The notes beneath the pieces are model-generated. The model was not told the DNA's origin, did not search any database, and was given only the letters and a program-made list of their open reading frames with translations. A DNA stretch of 64,000 nucleotides from Spongiibacter marinus. GTDB lineage: Bacteria > Pseudomonadota > Gammaproteobacteria > Pseudomonadales > Spongiibacteraceae. The DNA lies in the NCBI RefSeq assembly GCF_016906995.1, contig NZ_JAFBBD010000003.1, forward strand, positions 370,689 through 434,688, written 5' to 3'. Position numbers and translations under genes: made by a program. This document shows positions 17,880 to 29,201 of the stretch, one piece after another. Position 1 is the stretch's first letter. The number at the start of each line of letters is the position of its first letter.

Positions 17880-19059
17880 TCCATTCATCAATCATATTCG
17901 CCCAGTCCTGTAACATTTCTGTTCGCTGTTCTCGGTATTCCGCTTTATTGTAAATTGCCCTAACTCCCTTCTGTTCATGGGCAAGACTTTTCTCTATCCA
18001 ATCCGTGTTGTAACCAGCCTCATGCAGCAGCGTACTGGCTGTCCTGCGCAAATCATGAGGACCGAATTTAGCAAGCGACTTTCCATCTTTCTGAGCAGCT
18101 TTGTAAGTATATGTGAGCACCCTATTTAGCGTGGCATTGCTCATAGGTGTATCCGAATCATACCGCGAGGGAAGCACATACTTTGAACCAGCAGCAAATG
18201 TTTTCAATGCAATAAAGATATCCATTGCTTGTTGAGATAAAAAAACTAAATGAGGCTTACGTCTTTTCATGCGTTCTTTCGGAATAGTCCAAAGCGCTTC
18301 GCTAAAATTAATTTCATCCCAGGTTGCATTGGATAACTCTGACTTTCTCACTAGAGTGAGCAACAATAGTTTAATCGCCGCGCGGTATTGAGGTGATGTC
18401 CCTATTCGATTCATGTACTTGTACATCAGATCAATTTCAAACGGTGTTAATGCTCTTTCACGCGGTACAAATTTAGCTATAGTGGTTGGACGTACCATTT
18501 CAGCCGGATTCTCTACATTCTGTCCTCGCTCAATCGCCCAACGATAGACGTTTAAAACGACTTCGCGCGCATGAACAGCGGTTGCTGGAGCACCCCGCTC
18601 AACTATTGCGTCAGTCAAAGAGCGTAGATCTTCATGGGTAATCTCAACCAACTTCTGATTTCCAAAAACCTTCTTCAATTCTCGGTGATAGACAGACTTG
18701 CGCATATCGCGGGTTGAATCCGCCATCTGATACCCACGCAGCCATTTATCTGCCCAAGCACCAAATGTTTCGGCACCTTTCACCCGCGCCCTATCGCGTG
18801 CCTTTTCTCTCGCAGGAGACTTACCAGAAGCAATCATTTTCTTTGATTCGTTAAGACGCTCTCTAGCCTCTGCCAAGCTAATACCACCCACGCCATAGCG
18901 CCCAAAAGTCAGCGTTTCTTGGCGACCATTTAATGAGTAGTTGTATCTGAATGAGACTGTACCAGTCTTGGATACAGCGACGTAAAGCCCATCGCGGTCA
19001 ACAACTTTGTACATTTTGTCTCTGGGTTTCAGGTTTCGAAGCTTGGTATCAGTCAACAT
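17842..19059 (-). CDS. int: P4-type tyrosine integrase of the ICE
   Basis: 405 aa. The N-terminal arm-binding domain (about 1-85, LRNLKPRDKMYKVVDRDGLYVAV) is followed by a core-binding SAM-like domain (95-180) and a catalytic domain. Catalytic residues: Arg238 (LVRKSEL), Lys near 264-265, His335-x-x-Arg338 (HDLRR), His361 and Tyr370 (AIYNKAEY). The normal length indicates an intact enzyme. It starts 308 bp from the guaA stop, as expected for an integrase using the guaA 3' end as attachment site. Four ATACCATG motifs in that gap may be its arm sites or excisionase sites. Start ATG 19059 follows GAGGG. Confidence 0.94.
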   Translation of the reverse strand: MLTDTKLRNLKPRDKMYKVVDRDGLYVAVSKTGTVSFRYNYSLNGRQETLTFGRYGVGGISLAEARERLNESKKMIASGKSPAREKARDRARVKGAETFGAWADKWLRGYQMADSTRDMRKSVYHRELKKVFGNQKLVEITHEDLRSLTDAIVERGAPATAVHAREVVLNVYRWAIERGQNVENPAEMVRPTTIAKFVPRERALTPFEIDLMYKYMNRIGTSPQYRAAIKLLLLTLVRKSELSNATWDEINFSEALWTIPKERMKRRKPHLVFLSQQAMDIFIALKTFAAGSKYVLPSRYDSDTPMSNATLNRVLTYTYKAAQKDGKSLAKFGPHDLRRTASTLLHEAGYNTDWIEKSLAHEQKGVRAIYNKAEYREQRTEMLQDWANMIDEWTSENREVEAYQA

Positions 19060-19085
19060 AAAGGTACCCTCTCAAAACGCCCCAA

Positions 19086-19227
19086 ATACCATGATAAAAA
19101 CTAGCGATTTTTAGGGTGTTTTTCTTTTAGATAACAAAGAGTTAACGAAATCCAATACCATGAAGACCTTAAAAATCACTGCATGGTATTGTCTTTGGTC
19201 ATCAACATTGAAAAAGACGATACCATG
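19086..19227. repeat. Cluster of four ATACCATG motifs between int and guaA
   Basis: ATACCATG occurs at 19086-19093, 19155-19162, 19182-19189 (inverted) and 19220-19227. The middle two extend to a perfect 10-bp inverted repeat, CAATACCATG / CATGGTATTG (19153-19162, 19182-19191). Position beside int and the insertion site suggests arm-type integrase or excisionase binding sites, or an int operator. Confidence 0.65.
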
Positions 19228-19290
19228 GAAAATCCCATGAAAAAAGTTTGCTTGGCGGTGCTAGAAGGTGCTTGAAATCACCATGCCTAG

Positions 19291-19320
19291 AAAGAAAAAA
19301 CCCATTGCAAACAATGGGTT
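19291..19320 (-). terminator. Rho-independent terminator downstream of guaA
   Basis: Minus strand: stem AACCCATTG / CAATGGGTT with a TTTG loop, followed by TTTTTTCTTTCT, 48 nt after the guaA stop. It is an intrinsic terminator for guaBA. Whether it belongs to the host or was supplied by the element depends on the unknown crossover point. Confidence 0.85.
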
Positions 19321-19390
19321 ATAGTAGGTTTACTGCTTGTAGGTGCCTGGTGTTGCCAGACGTCGAATCATTCCCACTCAATGGTTGCAG
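19321..19390. other. Probable ICE attachment region at the guaA 3' end
   Basis: The last codons of guaA (PATIEWE) lie at 19368-19390 next to the integrase gene. Islands with related integrases use this conserved end as attB. The precise core cannot be defined because the other end of the element is outside the window. Confidence 0.45.
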
Positions 19391-20951
19391 GAGGCTTGCT
19401 CGACACATCGTAGGCCACGCGAGAGACATGGGCGATTTCGTTAATGATGCGATTGGAAACCGTCTCCAGTAGCTCGTAAGGCAGGTGCGCCCAGCGGGCG
19501 GTCATAAAGTCGATGGTTTCCACCGCTCGCAGCGCAATCACCCATTCGTAACGACGCGCGTCACCGACGACACCCACCGATTTCTGGGGGATAAATACCG
19601 CGAAGGCTTGGCTGGTTTTGTGGTACCAGTCGGCTTTGTGAAGCTCTTCCAAGAAGATGGCATCAGCTTCGCGCAGCACATCGGCATAGTCTTTTTTAAC
19701 TTCACCGAGAATACGTACGCCGAGGCCAGGGCCGGGAAATGGATGGCGATAAACCATGTCATAGGGCAGGCCCAGCTCCAAACCGATACGTCGCACCTCA
19801 TCTTTAAACAGCTCACGCAGCGGCTCGACTAACTCCATTGCCATATCATCGGGCAGGCCCCCGACATTGTGATGAGATTTAATGACGTGGGCTTTACCGG
19901 TTTTTGATGCCGCCGACTCAATAACGTCGGGATAGATGGTTCCCTGAGCTAAAAACGGTACGTCTTTAAGCTTGGCCGCTTCTTCATCAAAAATTTCGAT
20001 GAAGGTATTACCGATAATTTTACGTTTTTTCTCGGGGTCGGCCTCGCCCTGCAATTTGCTTAAAAAGGTTTCTTCGGCGTCAACACGGATGACCTTAACA
20101 CCCATATTGTTGGCGAACATTTCCATGACTTGGTCGCCTTCATTTTTACGCAGCAGACCGTTGTCAACAAAGACACAGGTCAGCTGTTCACCGATCGCTT
20201 TGTGGAGCAGCGCCGCGACCACCGAGCTGTCGACACCGCCAGAGAGGCCAAGCAGGACCTTTTGGTCGCCCACTTGCTCACGTACGCGCTCAATGCCGTC
20301 CTGAATAATATTTGCCGGCGTCCACAAGGCCTCGCATCCACACAACTGGAGTACAAAGTGCTCAAAAATACGCTGGCCCTGCAGGGTATGCGTTACTTCC
20401 GGGTGGAATTGCACACCGTAAAACCGCTTCTCTTCGCACTGCATGGCGGCAATGGGGCACGATGGTGTCGACGCCAATACTTCAAACCCGTCGGGAAGCG
20501 CCACCACTTTGTCACCGTGGCTCATCCATACATCCAACAGCGCCTTACCCGACTCGCTGTCCATGTGGTCGGCAATATCAGCCGTTAACTGGCCGCGCGT
20601 TTCCACTCGAATTTGTGCGTAGCCAAATTCATGAACCGGCGATGCTTCGACCTTGCCGCCCAACTGCTCGGCCATGGTTTGCATGCCGTAGCAGATCCCC
20701 AGTACTGGGATTCCCAGGTCAAATATTTTCTGCGGCGCACGCGGCGAGCCTGCCGCGGTCACCGACTCGGGGCCACCGGCCAGGATCACACCCGATGGAC
20801 GAAATTCATCGATCTCTGCGTCTTCAATATCGAAGGCGCGAATCTCACAGTACACGCCGATTTCGCGGATACGGCGCGCAATTAACTGCGTGTACTGAGA
20901 ACCGAAATCAAGGATCAGAATTCGGTGGGCATGAATATCGGGGCTGGACAC
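19368..20951 (-). CDS. guaA: GMP synthase (glutamine-hydrolysing)
   Basis: 527 aa. Converts XMP to GMP using ATP and glutamine in the cytoplasm. The class I amidotransferase domain has nucleophile Cys87 (GICYG) with His183 and Glu185 (FHPEV). The ATP-pyrophosphatase domain has the P-loop SGGVDSS at 237-243, and the C-terminal dimerisation domain ends PATIEWE. It starts with GTG, as no in-frame ATG precedes the domain. It is 78 nt downstream of guaB in the same direction, the usual guaBA operon. Its 3' end is intact, as expected when an integrase restores the coding end after insertion. Confidence 0.98.
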   Translation of the reverse strand: MSSPDIHAHRILILDFGSQYTQLIARRIREIGVYCEIRAFDIEDAEIDEFRPSGVILAGGPESVTAAGSPRAPQKIFDLGIPVLGICYGMQTMAEQLGGKVEASPVHEFGYAQIRVETRGQLTADIADHMDSESGKALLDVWMSHGDKVVALPDGFEVLASTPSCPIAAMQCEEKRFYGVQFHPEVTHTLQGQRIFEHFVLQLCGCEALWTPANIIQDGIERVREQVGDQKVLLGLSGGVDSSVVAALLHKAIGEQLTCVFVDNGLLRKNEGDQVMEMFANNMGVKVIRVDAEETFLSKLQGEADPEKKRKIIGNTFIEIFDEEAAKLKDVPFLAQGTIYPDVIESAASKTGKAHVIKSHHNVGGLPDDMAMELVEPLRELFKDEVRRIGLELGLPYDMVYRHPFPGPGLGVRILGEVKKDYADVLREADAIFLEELHKADWYHKTSQAFAVFIPQKSVGVVGDARRYEWVIALRAVETIDFMTARWAHLPYELLETVSNRIINEIAHVSRVAYDVSSKPPATIEWE

Positions 20952-21029
20952 GGCGTTCTCTCTATTCAGACTGAGGGGTAGTGTAAAAGGTGGGACGGGG
21001 ACGCCGCAGGCGGCGCCCCATTACGACAC

Positions 21030-22535
<1,506 letters not shown>

Positions 22536-22606
22536 TTAAGTGATGACAGCCCCCGAGTAAACCAATTTGACCCCGCAATAGCGCTATATCTTGATATGAT
22601 TGCGCA

Positions 22607-23956
22607 ATGACTACACAAGAACCCCCACAACAGCTCAGCGTCAGCCAACTCAACCGCCTCGCCAAGCAACTTTTAGAAGATTGCTTCGCCCAGGTGAGTG
22701 TTACTGGCGAGCTCTCCACCCTGTCGCGTCCCAGCTCTGGCCACTGGTATTTCACGCTAAAGGACGAGCGCGCACAGATCCGCTGCGCCTTCTTTCGCAA
22801 CCGCAATATGCGGGTGAATTTTCAACCGCAACCGGGCCAGCAGGTGGTCGTTCGCGGTAAAGTCAGCCTCTATGAAGGGCGCGGCGACTACCAGCTTATT
22901 GTCGAGCACATGCAGCCCGCCGGTGCCGGTGCGCTGGCAGCGGCCTTCGAAGCACTCAAGACAGAACTGCAGGCAGCCGGCTGGTTCGACCCGGCGCTGA
23001 AAAAGCCCCTGCCACCGGCTATCAAGCACATTGCCATTATCACCTCACCCACAGGCGCCGCCCTGCAGGATATTGTCGCAGTGCTCAAGCGGCGCTGGCC
23101 GGCAATGAAGGTCACCCTGCTGCCTGTGCTGGTGCAGGGCGAACAGGCGGCCGGTCAGATAAAACGCGCCATCGCGCAGGCGAATCAGCTCGCCCGTTCA
23201 GCGTCGCATAATTTCGATTTGATCCTACTGACACGCGGCGGTGGTTCACTGGAAGACCTCTGGCCCTTTAACGAACGGGTGGTGGCCGAGGCCATCTACC
23301 AATCGGAACTGCCCGTGGTGAGCGCCGTGGGGCACGAAGTGGACTTCAGCATTGCCGACTTTGTCGCGGATTTGCGCGCTGCAACACCCTCGGCTGCGGC
23401 GGAATTGCTCAGCCCTGATCAAAGCGAGATCAACTCGAAGGTCCAGCTGCTGCGCGGCCGCCTGGTTCGGGCGCAGCGGCGACGCCTTCAGCATCAGCGT
23501 GAACAATTACAACAATTGAACCGACGCATTCGCGACCCACGGAGCCGACTCAGAGAGCAAGCGCAGCGGCTGGATGAACTTGAAATGCGACTGCGACGCC
23601 AGTGGCAAAGTAGCCAGCGCCAGCGCCTGGCGCGTCTCGCGGGCCTGCAACAACAAATGCTGCTGCTCAGCCCCGATCGGCAACATGCGACACGGCTCAG
23701 TGCCCTGACACAACTTCAAGCAAGGCTGCAGCGCAGCGCAGAAGAGCAAATGCGCCGCCGCGCACAACAATTACAGGCACTGCAGTCCCAGTTGCGACAA
23801 CTGGGCCCCGAGCAGACGCTTAGCCGTGGCTATGCGATTGTTCTCGACCGACAAGGCCGGGCAGTACGACGCGCCGCCGATCTTCAGCAAGGGCAGCGGT
23901 TGCGCGGGCGCTTCGCCGAGGGGCAAGTCGCCCTCACCGTGGATGAGAGCGAGTGA
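22607..23956 (+). CDS. xseA: Exodeoxyribonuclease VII large subunit
   Basis: 449 aa catalytic subunit of ExoVII, which degrades single-stranded DNA from both ends. The N-terminal OB-fold (about 1-105) binds DNA. The catalytic domain contains the glycine-rich LTRGGGSLEDLWPFNE near 206-220 and SAVGHEVDFSIADFVADLRA near 237-256. A long Arg/Gln-rich coiled coil (about 270-390) is followed by a C-terminal LSRGYAIV segment. It starts at ATG 22607, divergent from guaB, the arrangement also found in pseudomonads. The small subunit gene xseB is not in the window. Confidence 0.97.
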   Translation: MTTQEPPQQLSVSQLNRLAKQLLEDCFAQVSVTGELSTLSRPSSGHWYFTLKDERAQIRCAFFRNRNMRVNFQPQPGQQVVVRGKVSLYEGRGDYQLIVEHMQPAGAGALAAAFEALKTELQAAGWFDPALKKPLPPAIKHIAIITSPTGAALQDIVAVLKRRWPAMKVTLLPVLVQGEQAAGQIKRAIAQANQLARSASHNFDLILLTRGGGSLEDLWPFNERVVAEAIYQSELPVVSAVGHEVDFSIADFVADLRAATPSAAAELLSPDQSEINSKVQLLRGRLVRAQRRRLQHQREQLQQLNRRIRDPRSRLREQAQRLDELEMRLRRQWQSSQRQRLARLAGLQQQMLLLSPDRQHATRLSALTQLQARLQRSAEEQMRRRAQQLQALQSQLRQLGPEQTLSRGYAIVLDRQGRAVRRAADLQQGQRLRGRFAEGQVALTVDESE

Positions 23957-23967
23957 GTCGACGGGGG

Positions 23968-25545
23968 TTACTCGCCGCTCCCACATAACAAACGGATATC
24001 TTCACAGGACTCCCTTTCACCGCTGCGCAAAGGGAAGTCGCGGGCGGAAGCAAAGTGAAAACTCATTCGTTCAGCCCAGCGCGCGTCATCTAACAGGCGC
24101 GCCTCCGCCTGGGCATAGCCCGGCTCTCCCCGCTTTTTCAGCCACCGATCAAACCACGCAACAGTGTATTCGGTAATCATCGGGCGCGCCCAACCGCCCT
24201 CACAGCGATTATTATCCGTATTTGGGCACCAAGAACTTGCGGGCAAGGTCGGCCCCAATGAGTAATCCAAGTGCGTCGTACCGGCAATAGTGACACTCAC
24301 CACAGGAACAGACGCCGCCTGCCATTGTTTAAAGGCATTTTTATGCCCATCCCGATCCGGATCGGTGACCAATGGTATCGGCGTAAAGCCGTATTCCGAC
24401 TTAAAGCTTAGCGCAGGCTTGTGGGCAACCACTGCCGGGAAGTCACTACCACCAAAGGCGTCAGTAATGGCATTGGTACTGCCGGGCGGCAGCTGCACAC
24501 TGGTGATGGTGGCGTTATTGCCAGTGTCGGTATAGCCCAGGGCATCCCAGGCCACCACCACATCGACCGGGTTTTCCGAACTCAGCAGGCCCGGCCAGTT
24601 TTCAGCACCCGGCGCGCCGTAGGCCTGCACCCAGGTCACACCAGCGGCGCCGTAGGAGTGTCCGGCTATCCCAATGCGCTCACGGTCAACAAAGGCGTGA
24701 AAGGGGTTAAACGCGCGAGTCTCGGTTGGGTAACTACCCGCGCAACGCGCTTCATGGGGGTAGTGCAGCGCTGGGCGCGATAAAATAAAGTCGATATCGT
24801 TGACCAAGCCCTGGTAAAACACATGGCCATTAATGTTGCCGCCCTGCTCCGCCGAATTTGGCGTTGCCATGTCCGACGCGCCCTGCCCGCGAGGATCGCT
24901 GGTCAGTACAACATACCCCGCTCGCACCAGGGCCTGCGCCGCCCACCAGTAAAGCTGCTCGCCTGCCTGCACGGAGCCATTTTTAATCACAACAACGGGC
25001 GCCCGCTCTCCAGCCTGCAGGGCGCGTGGCCGCCACACCCGCCCGCTGATGCGTGCGCACCCTTCATCGTAATAGACGACGGGCTCGACAACGGCTTCTT
25101 GCTCGTAGAAGGTCCGGCCATCCGGGCCATCGACACCGGGGTAGCGGAACGGGTCACCAACGCAGGGCCCCATTCCCGCCGAGCACAGTGGCGTAAGCGG
25201 CGTGGTGCCCTGGGTGGGTGGCAAGCTCCAACTCGGGTCCTCGGCAATGCGGGCTAACATCGCCAAGCGGTTAGCGTTTTCCTGCGTTTGAGAACGAATA
25301 ACAAAACCTGGGGCGAGCTGCTCGACATTGGCCTCCAGCGTTCGGGCATGATTTTCCAGCTCGCACTGCAACCAGTCAGCCGACGGATAGGCCGCAAGAT
25401 CGCAGCGTGTATCAACACTGTGGCGCTGAATAAGATTCGCCGCCCCCTGCTCAGCCTGGCTGGGCGACGACCCACTATTGCCACCGCCGCAGGCACTGAC
25501 AATCACCACGATTACGGCGAGCGGTATTGCTCCTAAGCCCCGCAT
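23968..25545 (-). CDS. Alpha/beta-hydrolase lipoprotein
   Basis: 525 aa. A lipoprotein signal peptide ends at Cys19 (VSAC), so the enzyme is anchored to a membrane facing the periplasm or surface. A prolyl-oligopeptidase/dienelactone-hydrolase-like fold is indicated by DPRGQGASD near 218-226 and nucleophile Ser297 in GHSYGAAG. A late GTTHLDYS segment probably supplies the catalytic His. Several Cys residues (for example near 48, 61, 121, 128, 163) suggest disulfides consistent with export. Substrate unknown; a secreted esterase or lipase of aliphatic or aromatic esters is plausible. Strong AGGGGG precedes the ATG. It converges with xseA (11 nt apart). Confidence 0.82.
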   Translation of the reverse strand: MRGLGAIPLAVIVVIVSACGGGNSGSSPSQAEQGAANLIQRHSVDTRCDLAAYPSADWLQCELENHARTLEANVEQLAPGFVIRSQTQENANRLAMLARIAEDPSWSLPPTQGTTPLTPLCSAGMGPCVGDPFRYPGVDGPDGRTFYEQEAVVEPVVYYDEGCARISGRVWRPRALQAGERAPVVVIKNGSVQAGEQLYWWAAQALVRAGYVVLTSDPRGQGASDMATPNSAEQGGNINGHVFYQGLVNDIDFILSRPALHYPHEARCAGSYPTETRAFNPFHAFVDRERIGIAGHSYGAAGVTWVQAYGAPGAENWPGLLSSENPVDVVVAWDALGYTDTGNNATITSVQLPPGSTNAITDAFGGSDFPAVVAHKPALSFKSEYGFTPIPLVTDPDRDGHKNAFKQWQAASVPVVSVTIAGTTHLDYSLGPTLPASSWCPNTDNNRCEGGWARPMITEYTVAWFDRWLKKRGEPGYAQAEARLLDDARWAERMSFHFASARDFPLRSGERESCEDIRLLCGSGE

Positions 25546-25586
25546 ATTACCCCCTGATTATTATTTGTTTTACTGCAACAGAAACG

Positions 25587-25610
25587 AAAACGGCGCCACT
25601 ATGGGCGCCG
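25587..25610 (-). terminator. Rho-independent terminator of the Crp/Fnr-like gene
   Basis: Minus strand CGGCGCC, 6-nt loop, GGCGCCG, followed by TTTTCGTTTC, about 40 nt after the stop at 25651. Confidence 0.8.
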
Positions 25611-25650
25611 CTGGCATCGAGCTCATCATCTTGGTGAATATGAGCAGACC

Positions 25651-26304
25651 CTAGTAGCTCTCCGGCAGCTTCTTCTTGAGAATGATATGTCGACCTTCCA
25701 CTTCGATATAGTCCCCGATGGTCAGGTCTTTGAGAATACGCGCCACCATTTCACGTGACGAGCCCACTCTGTCGGCGATCTCTTGTTGGGTGAGTTTCTC
25801 ATTAATCTTCATTTGCCCTTCTTCACCGTGGGGCTCGGCCAATCCGGTGAGCACCTTCACTACGCGGCCATAGACGTCCTGCAAAGCCAGACTTTTCACA
25901 TCATTGGTCAACTTGCGAATACGGCGCGTCAGATTCTTGTTCAAAATACGAGTGATGTTCGGATGCATATCCATAATGGCTTTGAAATCTTCTTTGTAGA
26001 TAATGCGCACCTGCGTTGCATCCATGGCACGTACCGACGCCGAGCGGCGATCATCGTCCAGCAGGGCCAGCTCACCAAAATAGTCGCCCGACTCAAGTAT
26101 ATTCAGCACAAAGTCTTTACCGCTTTTATCGCTGCAGTAGACTTTTACCCGGCCGGTTTCGACGACATACAGAGAGTCCGCCACGTCACCTTCGTGAATC
26201 AGTACGGTGTTTTTTGCAAACTCACGAAGAATACTGGTATCGCGCAAAAGCTTGAGTTCATCTGGCGACAAACCGTCAAACAGATCTACGTTTTCGATAC
26301 TCAT
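25651..26304 (-). CDS. Crp/Fnr family transcription regulator
   Basis: 217 aa. The cyclic-nucleotide-binding beta-roll (about 8-125) includes GDYFGELALLDDDRRSASV, similar to the phosphate-binding cassette of cAMP receptors. A long dimerisation helix (near 118-145) is followed by a winged HTH with LTQQEIADRVGSSREMVARILKDL near 167-190. No Fnr-type N-terminal Cys cluster is present, so oxygen sensing through Fe-S is unlikely; the ligand could be cAMP, c-di-GMP or none. Start ATG 26304 has GGAG 7 nt upstream; the longer GTG 26310 is less likely. It is a single gene with its own terminator. Confidence 0.9.
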   Translation of the reverse strand: MSIENVDLFDGLSPDELKLLRDTSILREFAKNTVLIHEGDVADSLYVVETGRVKVYCSDKSGKDFVLNILESGDYFGELALLDDDRRSASVRAMDATQVRIIYKEDFKAIMDMHPNITRILNKNLTRRIRKLTNDVKSLALQDVYGRVVKVLTGLAEPHGEEGQMKINEKLTQQEIADRVGSSREMVARILKDLTIGDYIEVEGRHIILKKKLPESY

Positions 26305-26424
26305 TGCCACACTCCAGGCCCAAAATTTTTATTGGCAACACTATAGCATAGCTGCGCAAGTTGCTGTCTAGCTTGAAGTTATCGCTGAGAATCAGGTCGC
26401 AAAGTGCAAGCAATGGGAAGGAGT

Positions 26425-26446
26425 GGGTGCCGGCAAGCCGGCACCC
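26425..26446 (-). terminator. Hairpin downstream of lysS
   Basis: Perfect 10-bp GC-rich stem GGGTGCCGGC / GCCGGCACCC with a 2-nt spacer, 7 nt after the lysS stop. The following minus-strand sequence (ACTCCTTCCC) is only pyrimidine-rich, so it is a probable rather than certain terminator. Confidence 0.5.
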
Positions 26447-26452
26447 TAAGGC

Positions 26453-27967
26453 TTAGCCTTGTGATTCCGGACGCATGTGGGGGAACAATAAAACGTCGCG
26501 AATTGACGGCGAATCGGTAAACAGCATAACCAGTCGGTCGATGCCTATTCCCTCACCAGCGGTCGGTGGCAGGCCGTATTCCAAGGCGGCGATATAGTCA
26601 GCATCGTAGTGCATTGCTTCATCGTCGCCGGCGTCTTTTTCGGCCACTTGCGCCATGAACCGCTCAGCTTGATCTTCGGCGTCATTCAGCTCGGAGAAGC
26701 CATTGGCGAGCTCGCGACCACCCACGAAAAACTCGAACCGGTCAGTCACAAAGGGGTTGTCGTCGCTGCGACGGGCCAGCGGCGATACCTCAGTGGGGTA
26801 TTCGGTGATAAACGTGGGTTGATCCAGCTTGTGTTCAACCGTTTCTTCAAAGATCTCAATTTGGATCTTGCCCAGCCCCCAGGAGTCCTTAACCTCGATG
26901 CCAAGGCCTTTGGCAATGGCTTTGGCTTGCTCCATATCGGCTAACTGCTCGGCGCTGATGGACGGGTTGTATTGCAGCACGGCGTCAAAGACCGACAGTC
27001 GGGTAAACGGCTGACCAAAGTCATAGTCACTACCCTGATAGTGCAAACACGTGGTGCCCAATACTTCCTGAGCTACGTGGCGCAACATTGCCTCAGTCAG
27101 GTCCATCAAGTCTTTGTAGTCAGCATAGGCCTGATAAAACTCGATCATGGTGAATTCGGGGTTGTGGCGCGTCGACAAGCCCTCGTTGCGGAAGTTACGG
27201 TTGATTTCAAACACCCGCTCGAATCCGCCAACCACCAAGCGCTTGAGATAAAGCTCGGGCGCAATGCGCAGGTACATATCGAGGTCGAGCGCATTGTGAT
27301 GCGTCACAAACGGCCGCGCAGTGGCACCACCAGGAATCACCTGCATCATCGGGGTTTCAACTTCGACAAAGTCTTTCTGCTGCAAAAAATTACGGATGGA
27401 GCTGATCATCTTAGAGCGAATCGCGAAGGTGCGACGCGACTGCTCGTTCATAATCAGGTCGACATAGCGCTGCCGATAGCGCATTTCCTGGTCTTGAAGG
27501 CCGTGGAATTTATCGGGCAGTGGACGCAACGACTTGGTTAGCAAACCGCCCTCTTCCATGTACACATACAAATCACCCTTACCAGATTTGTGCACCGGTC
27601 CCTTGGCAAAAATAATGTCGCCGATATCCCAGCTTTTAATCTCTTCAGTCAGCGCTTCAGGCAGTTTTTTCTTATCGATATAAGTCTGGATTCGGCCAGA
27701 CATATCTTGCAGCACCATAAACGGACCACGCTTGGCCATAATACGACCGGCAATCGCGGCATGTCTGTCCAGCGCTTCAAGCGCCGCCTTGTCGTGCTCA
27801 CCCAGCTCTTCTAGCAGTTGCTGGGCGTAGGCATCGCGTCGGAAGTCGTTAGGAAAGGCATTGCGCTTTTCGCGAATCGCCGCCAACTTGGCGCGGCGCT
27901 CAGCAATCAGGCGATTTTCTTCCTGCCCGGCTTCCTGGGCTTGCGTGTCGTTCTGCTGTTCAGACAT
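26453..27967 (-). CDS. lysS: Lysine-tRNA ligase, class II
   Basis: 504 aa. Charges tRNA-Lys with lysine. The N-terminal OB-fold anticodon-binding domain (about 50-150) is followed by the class II catalytic core with motif 2 [19 protein letters not shown] near 257-275 and motif 3 [21 protein letters not shown] near the C-terminus. ATG 27967 lies 7 nt after AAGGA and is preferred to a TTG 27 nt upstream. It follows prfB by 63 nt in the same direction, the widely conserved prfB-lysS pair. Confidence 0.97.
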   Translation of the reverse strand: MSEQQNDTQAQEAGQEENRLIAERRAKLAAIREKRNAFPNDFRRDAYAQQLLEELGEHDKAALEALDRHAAIAGRIMAKRGPFMVLQDMSGRIQTYIDKKKLPEALTEEIKSWDIGDIIFAKGPVHKSGKGDLYVYMEEGGLLTKSLRPLPDKFHGLQDQEMRYRQRYVDLIMNEQSRRTFAIRSKMISSIRNFLQQKDFVEVETPMMQVIPGGATARPFVTHHNALDLDMYLRIAPELYLKRLVVGGFERVFEINRNFRNEGLSTRHNPEFTMIEFYQAYADYKDLMDLTEAMLRHVAQEVLGTTCLHYQGSDYDFGQPFTRLSVFDAVLQYNPSISAEQLADMEQAKAIAKGLGIEVKDSWGLGKIQIEIFEETVEHKLDQPTFITEYPTEVSPLARRSDDNPFVTDRFEFFVGGRELANGFSELNDAEDQAERFMAQVAEKDAGDDEAMHYDADYIAALEYGLPPTAGEGIGIDRLVMLFTDSPSIRDVLLFPHMRPESQG

Positions 27968-28030
27968 CTGTGTTTCCTTTGGTCGGGCCCGCAATCGGGC
28001 CGCGTCATCTCATTGGCTAGGGTGCCGGCC

Positions 28031-29129
28031 TTATAAGCCAGATTTCAGGCTCGCTTCGATAAACAGGTCAAGGTCGCCATCGAGCACATTGTTGCAATTG
28101 CTGGTTTGTACATTGGTGCGCAGGTCTTTAATACGCTGGTCGTCGAGCACGTAGGAGCGTATCTGGCTGCCCCAGCCAATATCTGACTTGCTGTCTTCCA
28201 ATGCCTGGGCCTCGCTATTGCGTTTTTGCAGCTCCATTTCATAGAGCTTGGCCTTCAACATTTTCCAAGCGTTGTCGCGGTTTTGATGCTGGGAGCGCTC
28301 GCTCTGACACTGCACAACGGTATTAGTAGGCTCGTGCGTTAGGCGAACCGCAGAGTCGGTCTTGTTAACGTGCTGACCACCTGCACCACTGGCGCGGTAG
28401 GTATCCGTGCGCACATCCGAAGGATCGATATCAATTTCGATATTGTCGTCGATCTCCGGCGACACAAACACCGAACAAAACGATGTGTGGCGGCGGTTGC
28501 CCGAATCAAAGGGCGACTTGCGAACCAGGCGGTGAACGCCGGTCTCGGTGCGCAGCCAACCGAAGGCATATTCGCCCTGAATATGGATGGTTGCACTTTT
28601 GATCCCCGCCACTTCGCCGTCAGAGACTTCAACCAGTTCTGCCTTGAAGCCTTTGTCTTCGCACCAGCGCAAATACATGCGCAGCACCATATTGGCCCAG
28701 TCTTGGGCTTCGGTGCCGCCGGAACCCGACTGAATATCCAAATAACAGTTATTGGGGTCCATTTCACCGGAGAACATACGGCGGAATTCCAATTTGGCTA
28801 GCACCCCTTCGAGGCGTTCTATATCGCCCTGCACGGCCTCAATGGTGTCTTCATCGTTCTCTTCCGCTGCCATATCGAGCAGTTCAGAAGCGTCGCCAAT
28901 ACCGGCATCTAACTCATCGATGGCGCCCACCACACCCTCCAGGTTGGCGCGCTCGCGGCCAAGCTCCTGGGCGCGGGCAGGGTCGTCCCACACCGCGGAA
29001 TCACCGAGCTCCAGCTCGACCTCAGTTAGGCGCTCTTTCTTGTTAGCGTAGTCAAAGATACCCCCTAAGCGTATCGGTACGCTCAGTCATATCCTTAAGG
29101 GCATTGCGCAGGGGATTAATTTCTAGCAT
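28031..29129 (-). CDS. prfB: Peptide chain release factor 2, with programmed +1 frameshift
   Basis: 365 aa after frameshifting, the same length as E. coli RF2. It terminates translation at UGA and UAA. The first 25 codons (start ATG 29129, [11 protein letters not shown]...) end at an in-frame TGA (29054-29052). Reading resumes in the +1 frame from GAC at 29053 and continues to 28031. The site is the classical AGGGGG-TAT-CTT-TGA-C. Domain signs: the SPF tripeptide for stop-codon recognition (KSPFDSG) and the GGQ peptidyl-hydrolysis motif ([16 protein letters not shown]). Low RF2 raises frameshifting, an autoregulatory loop. This is not a pseudogene. Confidence 0.97.
29051..29066 (-). promoter_or_regulatory. 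prfB programmed frameshift site
   Basis: Minus strand reads AGG GGG TAT CTT TGA C. The internal Shine-Dalgarno-like AGGGGG three bases before CTT promotes +1 slippage at the slowly decoded UGA. It matches the E. coli site base for base. Confidence 0.97.
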
Positions 29130-29201
29130 GGATAGTATCCGGACCACGTGAAAAGGCGGGCATTTTACCCGATGCGTCGCGCGGCGGAAAGCTGGCTGGC
29201 A

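Noticed and set aside
20312..20974. 220-codon open frame opposite guaA
   Set aside because: Shadow of a certain guaA gene; Pro/Arg-rich with no start signal.
28031..29129. prfB appears broken by a TGA after 25 codons
   Set aside because: This is the programmed +1 frameshift (AGGGGG-TAT-CTT-TGA-C), not a mutation.
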